37,317 nucleotides of DNA from assembly GCA_001637315.1 (NCBI GenBank), contig LSZA01000034.1, positions 1-37,317 of the forward strand. The letters are read 5' to 3'. Position numbers and translations under genes: made by a program. Below are positions 33,564 through 37,317 of the stretch, one piece after another. Numbering within the stretch: position 1 is the first letter of the stretch; each line of letters opens with the position of its first letter. Below the pieces are notes generated by a model, which worked only from the letters and a program-made list of their open reading frames with translations, had not been told where the DNA came from and ran no database searches. The stretch comes from Phormidium willei BDU 130791 (GTDB lineage: Bacteria; Cyanobacteriota; Cyanobacteriia; Cyanobacteriales; Geitlerinemataceae).

Positions 33564-34481
33564 CTAGGATGGTTCCAACGCTTGCCGCAGATGTCCCCCA
33601 GCCGCCTCTAGGCGCGATCGCCCCTCAACCACACTAACCCCCGACCAATGCACCAACAACGCCAATTTAACCCGTTGGTCGCAGCGGTCCAATAACGACT
33701 CCGCCTCCGTTCGAGACAATTGCGTTAAATCCACAAGCGTACGAATCGCGCGATCGCGTAACTTCTGATTCGTCACCGACACATCCACCATACGATTCCC
33801 ATAGACTTTCCCCAATTTCACCATGACACTGGTGGACAGGATATTTAGCACTAACTTCGTCACCGTCCCCGCCTTCAAACGCGTCGAACCCGCTAACACT
33901 TCCGGCCCCACCAGTAGCCGGATTTCGATATCCGCCTGACAGGGAACTTGGCTAACAGGAACACAGGCCATAAAAACAGTCGTGGCCCCTCGCTGACGGG
34001 CCTCGGCGATCGCCCCTTGTACATAAGGCGTTGTTCCACCAGCCGAAATCCCCACCACCACATCCTTATCCGTGACCTCCCGTTCCCTCATCGCCAACGC
34101 CCCATCCTCAGCGCGATCCTCTAGGGCTTCAGAACTGCGAACCAAAGCCGCCTCACCCCCCGCTAAAACGCCCTGTACCAGCTCCGGAGGAGTGCAGAAG
34201 GTGGGCGGACATTCTGCCGCGTCAAGCACCCCTAAACGCCCGCTCGTGCCTGCCCCAACGTACAATAAGCGCCCCCCTTGGGCCAGAGATTCCGCCGTGC
34301 GATCGATGGCTTGGGCGATCGCCTCCCGAGAGGCCGTAATCGCCTCTAAAACACGGGCATCTTCGCGGACAAACAAATCCACCAACTCCAAAGCACTTAA
34401 GCGATCCAACGCCTCAGAATTGGGGTTACTTTGTTCCGTCAACAAATGGCCGCGACTCTCCAATGGTCCTACCTGCTTCAC
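33564..34481 (-). CDS. murQ: N-acetylmuramic acid 6-phosphate etherase
   Basis: SIS-domain enzyme cleaving the lactyl ether of MurNAc-6-phosphate to give GlcNAc-6-phosphate, used in recycling cell-wall sugars. The 305 residues show LTEQSNPNSEALDRL, the sugar-phosphate motif LLYVGAGTSGRLGVLDAAECPPTF, VVGISAGGTTPYV, and KAGTVTKLVLNILST. The GTG start overlaps the stop of the DUF3110 gene by 4 nt (GTGA), so translation is probably coupled. No kinase (AnmK) or NagK-like gene is next to it. The assignment is secure; whether the strain uses it for recycling or for 1,6-anhydroMurNAc degradation is not visible. Confidence 0.95.
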   Translation of the reverse strand: MKQVGPLESRGHLLTEQSNPNSEALDRLSALELVDLFVREDARVLEAITASREAIAQAIDRTAESLAQGGRLLYVGAGTSGRLGVLDAAECPPTFCTPPELVQGVLAGGEAALVRSSEALEDRAEDGALAMREREVTDKDVVVGISAGGTTPYVQGAIAEARQRGATTVFMACVPVSQVPCQADIEIRLLVGPEVLAGSTRLKAGTVTKLVLNILSTSVMVKLGKVYGNRMVDVSVTNQKLRDRAIRTLVDLTQLSRTEAESLLDRCDQRVKLALLVHWSGVSVVEGRSRLEAAGGHLRQALEPS

Positions 34482-34900
34482 AACAACCCCTCCAAGCGAC
34501 GACGAATATCATCCAAGGCGGCCGTCGGGACATCCTCTTCTTGAGAGGGTTGATCGGGCTGTTGCTGGTCCCGTTCCCAATCGGTATCCTCTAAATTGGT
34601 TTCCGGCGGCGACAGAAAAATGCGGTCCTCAGGAGATTCCGGCACAAACCCTTCAGGGATTAACTTCGCCTCATAGTGGCAACTGTTACAAAATTCCTCA
34701 ATTTCCTCCGCATCAAAGGCTTCCGCCGTCGGAACATGAAAATCTTGGGCCTCCAACAACATGGCATAGCGTTCCGCATCATCTTGAGACTCAAACATCA
34801 TCACGATGTTGCGTTCCCCCCCTTGAGGCGTTCCTAAGCGAATCGTGTGAATCCCCTCATTCTCCTGACGGGCATTAAACAGCAACACATAAACCTTCAT
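34478..34900 (-). CDS. DUF3110 protein
   Basis: 140 residues beginning MKVYVLLFNARQENEGIHTIRL, with NIVMMFESQDDAERYAMLLEAQDF and AFDAEEIEEFCNSCHYEAKLIPEG in the middle, the pattern of DUF3110, which is found in cyanobacteria and plastids. The last 35 residues are acidic and variable. The domain is small, cytoplasmic and of unknown function. It overlaps murQ by 4 nt and so forms an operon with it, though a functional link is not obvious. The upstream spacer (34901-35083) is shared with the divergent tamB-like gene and shows only a HIP1 site and a GGATATCC palindrome. Confidence 0.85.
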   Translation of the reverse strand: MKVYVLLFNARQENEGIHTIRLGTPQGGERNIVMMFESQDDAERYAMLLEAQDFHVPTAEAFDAEEIEEFCNSCHYEAKLIPEGFVPESPEDRIFLSPPETNLEDTDWERDQQQPDQPSQEEDVPTAALDDIRRRLEGLL

Positions 34901-35083
34901 AACAAACCCTCCACATTCACTCCACGATTAAACGTAGGACCCCATCAGATCCCCTAAGACCGATGGCCCTACTCACCCCTAATTTACCCTGAAAGCGATC
35001 GCCCCCCAATCTGTCCCGCCCCCGCTGTCAGTCTCTGAAGTTTCCCGCTAGGATATCCTTTACCTGTTCCCTGTTGCCTACCC

Positions 35084-37317
35084 ATGACCGAGTTTCCGAC
35101 TACGCCACCGAGTGAACCGCAGCCACCTCGTCAGCCCCGGCGACGGGTTCTGTGGGCCATCGCCATTCTTATTCTCACTCTCGTGGCCGGGGGAAGCCTC
35201 TGGGCCTGGCGATTTGTCCAGGTTCAACTCGCCCCCCTGCTATCGCAAGAACTCGGTAAACTCCTGGAACGCCCCATTGAAGTCGGTGAGTTAGAAGGGG
35301 TGTCTCTCGGTCATGTTCGCTTCGGAGACTCCCGCGTTCTCCCCAGTGACAGCCAACCCAGTGAAGCCGAGATTGAGGCGGTTCATGTGGGGTTCAATCT
35401 CTTCTCCCTCCTCTGGAGTCAAACCTTACCCCTTGATATTCGTCTCGAAGAGGTGGACGTCACCATTCCCCAACTCGACGATGGGAATTGGGCCACCACC
35501 GATATTCGCCCGGCTGGGGAACCGGGATTCATTCAAATTCAACTCAACCGAATTGAAATTGAAGGGGGACAGCTAACGGTCGAACCGCAGCCGAAACCCG
35601 AGTTTCAGTCTCCAGAACCCGAAACAGAACCTGAGACAGAACCTGAAACAAAACCCGAAATTATCCCTCCCGAAGCCATCACCCTGCGTCGGTTCAGTGG
35701 AGAAGCCGAATTTAGCCCCGACGGCGATCGCATCAACTTCAACGCCACCGGCTATCACAACACAACCGGACGACTCAACGCCCAGGGAGAGTTCAGCAAC
35801 CCCGACGAAGCCGTTAACCTGAATCTCTCAGCCCAATTCTTGCAAGGCCAGGTGATTTCCCCCTGGATTCCGGCCCCACTGATGTTAGATGGGGGCGAAG
35901 TGTTCGGCAACATCTCCATGCAACTGGCGACCCGTGGCCAAAACGCCCCCCTCAACCTGCAAGGAAACCTACGCTTTGAAGACCTAGACTTACAACTCGG
36001 CGGCGTTCCTCAGCCAATTCTCGACGGTTCCGGGCAAATTCGTCTACAAAACAATCTCATTGGCTTCGAGAACATCTCCGCCAGCTACGGAGAGTCAATC
36101 CCCATGACGATTCCCCAGGGATTGATGCATCTCGAACAGGGTTATGAGATCCCGATTGTCGTTCCCCCCACCGATTGGCAAACCCTCAGCGACACCCTGG
36201 AATTGGAGTTTCCCGTGGATATTACCGGGGAATTAGAAGCTGTCTTACAAGTGATGGGTCCCATTGACAATCCTCGCTTAGTGGGCGAGGCTCGCAATAC
36301 GGATGTGATGATCGTCGATCGCCTGCCCTTTAGCGAGGTTCAAGCCCGATTTGGCCTGTTACCAGACACCTCAGAATTTCTCATTGAACAACTCACCGCC
36401 ACTCCCGCCGAGGGAGGTGGTGAGGTTCAAGCCGCTGTGAGAGTGGAATTGCCTCAAACCGAATCACCTCAAACCGAATCACCTCAAACCGAATCACCTC
36501 AAACCGAAGAAACCGCCCCAACCGTAGAAGCCGAGTTTATCGTCCGCAACGCCTCCGCCGATGCGATCGCCCGTCGCTATGACCTGCCCACCAGCGGCAT
36601 CATTGGCAATTTCAACGCCCGAGGAACATTACAAACCGCCGGCGAAGACACCTTAATTCGGCTGCCAATTATCGAAATTGCCGGGGGTCGGGCACAGGGA
36701 GGAGTCGTACTAGAGAATAATACCTGGGTTTTACAACTGGCCACCCAGACCGTTTCCCTAGCCAGTCTTGTACCTCAAGACATCAGTCAACCCTATGGAG
36801 TCGGAGGCTTTAGCGGTCAACTCCGCTTGGGGGGAGAGATTGGCGTCACCGACATCGCACAACTCGAAGCCATCGCCGAAGGACAACTGCAACTACTCGG
36901 TTCAGCCATTCCCGTTCAGGCGGCGTTACAGAATGGCAACTGGGAAACCGTCTTCACCGCCGAAAACCTAACCCCACCCCGCCAAGTCTTACCCCAGCCG
37001 TTAGCGGACTTGCCCTTGGGGGCAATCTCGGGCAGTCTGCAAGTGGCCGGAACCGTCGCCGATTTAGAACAGTTCAATCCGGCCAATCTTAGAGGCCAAA
37101 CTTCCTTAACAACCCGTATCGCTGAGAGTCCGCTACGTCTCGATGCTGGACTCAATGAAGGAATCTGGCAGGCCCAACTCATCACAAACGGCTTGCCCCT
37201 ATCGCCATTTGTAGCAGTTCCCCCCGAGGTTCGTCTGGGAACCTTTGCCGGCCGGGCCGCCTTGGCGGGAGATGTCGCCAGCTTAGACGGCCTTAATCTG
37301 CAAACCCTAGAAGCCGA
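35084..37317 (+). CDS. TamB/Tic236-like envelope translocation protein, 5' part
   Basis: Open from ATG 35084 to the end of the window without a stop (744 codons seen). A short Pro-rich cytoplasmic start is followed by a membrane anchor VLWAIAILILTLVAGGSLWAW (about residues 22-42), then LLERPIEVGELEGVSLGHVRFG, the beginning of the TamB/AsmA-type chain. After this come beta-rich stretches with recurring VDITGELEAVLQV, IIGNFNARGTL, GGFSGQLRLGGEIG and LPLGAISGSLQVAGTV motifs, the long hydrophobic groove repeat of this superfamily. TamB-like proteins bridge inner and outer membranes for lipid transfer or protein assembly; the cyanobacterial member is the ancestor of Tic236. Odd points: an EPETEPE insert at about residue 185 and a 15-bp unit (CCTCAAACCGAATCA) tandem three times at 36452-36496. 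Confidence 0.85.
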   Translation, partial: MTEFPTTPPSEPQPPRQPRRRVLWAIAILILTLVAGGSLWAWRFVQVQLAPLLSQELGKLLERPIEVGELEGVSLGHVRFGDSRVLPSDSQPSEAEIEAVHVGFNLFSLLWSQTLPLDIRLEEVDVTIPQLDDGNWATTDIRPAGEPGFIQIQLNRIEIEGGQLTVEPQPKPEFQSPEPETEPETEPETKPEIIPPEAITLRRFSGEAEFSPDGDRINFNATGYHNTTGRLNAQGEFSNPDEAVNLNLSAQFLQGQVISPWIPAPLMLDGGEVFGNISMQLATRGQNAPLNLQGNLRFEDLDLQLGGVPQPILDGSGQIRLQNNLIGFENISASYGESIPMTIPQGLMHLEQGYEIPIVVPPTDWQTLSDTLELEFPVDITGELEAVLQVMGPIDNPRLVGEARNTDVMIVDRLPFSEVQARFGLLPDTSEFLIEQLTATPAEGGGEVQAAVRVELPQTESPQTESPQTESPQTEETAPTVEAEFIVRNASADAIARRYDLPTSGIIGNFNARGTLQTAGEDTLIRLPIIEIAGGRAQGGVVLENNTWVLQLATQTVSLASLVPQDISQPYGVGGFSGQLRLGGEIGVTDIAQLEAIAEGQLQLLGSAIPVQAALQNGNWETVFTAENLTPPRQVLPQPLADLPLGAISGSLQVAGTVADLEQFNPANLRGQTSLTTRIAESPLRLDAGLNEGIWQAQLITNGLPLSPFVAVPPEVRLGTFAGRAALAGDVASLDGLNLQTLEA

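Overview
The window is chromosomal DNA of a cyanobacterium, most likely a filamentous Oscillatoriales-type strain (Phormidium/Geitlerinema/Sodalinema-like; the genus is a guess). Evidence: psaA-psaB, acsF, menB and vipp1 are all present, panC is fused to cmk, there is a cyanobacterial PEP-CTERM protein, and the octamer GCGATCGC (HIP1) recurs dozens of times in genes and spacers. Gene order is mosaic, as is usual for cyanobacteria, with short operons on both strands. No rRNA or tRNA genes and no CRISPR array were seen.

Layout. 1-5.8 kb: a 5' scrap of a Uma2/DUF820 gene, then the psaA-psaB operon on the minus strand with its terminator, a promoter about 500 nt upstream of psaA, and a remnant of an IS200/IS605-type right end inside the presumed psaA leader. 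5.8-7.7 kb: two overlapping envelope/secreted protein genes. 7.8-16.1 kb: sbcD-like nuclease, panC/cmk, rlpA, purM, trmB, purK, three tandem 43-bp G-rich repeats, a pentapeptide-repeat protein and a small 4-TM protein. 16.1-18.6 kb: tyrA with a decayed chorismate mutase part, menB and a small Cys-rich protein. 18.8-25.6 kb: DciA-like protein with zinc ribbon, SPOR-like membrane protein, vipp1, thioredoxin, an aminotransferase, a PEP-CTERM protein and a one-cysteine PrxQ. 25.8-29.1 kb: WD40 lipoprotein, then a tnpB-only IS605 element whose tnpB carries three small palindromic insertions (one frameshifting) and which lies in or against an RTX-like gene. 29.4-37.3 kb: metallo-beta-lactamase-fold protein, small membrane protein, acsF with a possible HLR1 site, a Met-rich zinc-ribbon protein, a cold-shock/DUF1294 protein, murQ with DUF3110, and the 5' part of a tamB-like gene running off the end.

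How genes relate. Several products serve photosystem I and thylakoids: PsaA/PsaB bind the P700 chlorophylls, the phylloquinones and FX; MenB is in phylloquinone synthesis; AcsF makes the chlorophyll E-ring; Vipp1 maintains thylakoid membranes. PurM and PurK are two purine-pathway steps, and RlpA, MurQ and the SPOR-like protein concern peptidoglycan. I did not find a clear new multi-gene defence or biosynthetic system. The least ordinary signals are the transposon-derived RNA-like structure in the psaA leader, the palindromic micro-insertions in tnpB, the vestigial mutase domain of TyrA, the tandem G-quadruplex-type repeats and the Met-rich zinc-ribbon protein. Single-base coordinates of small sites were counted by eye and may be off by one.
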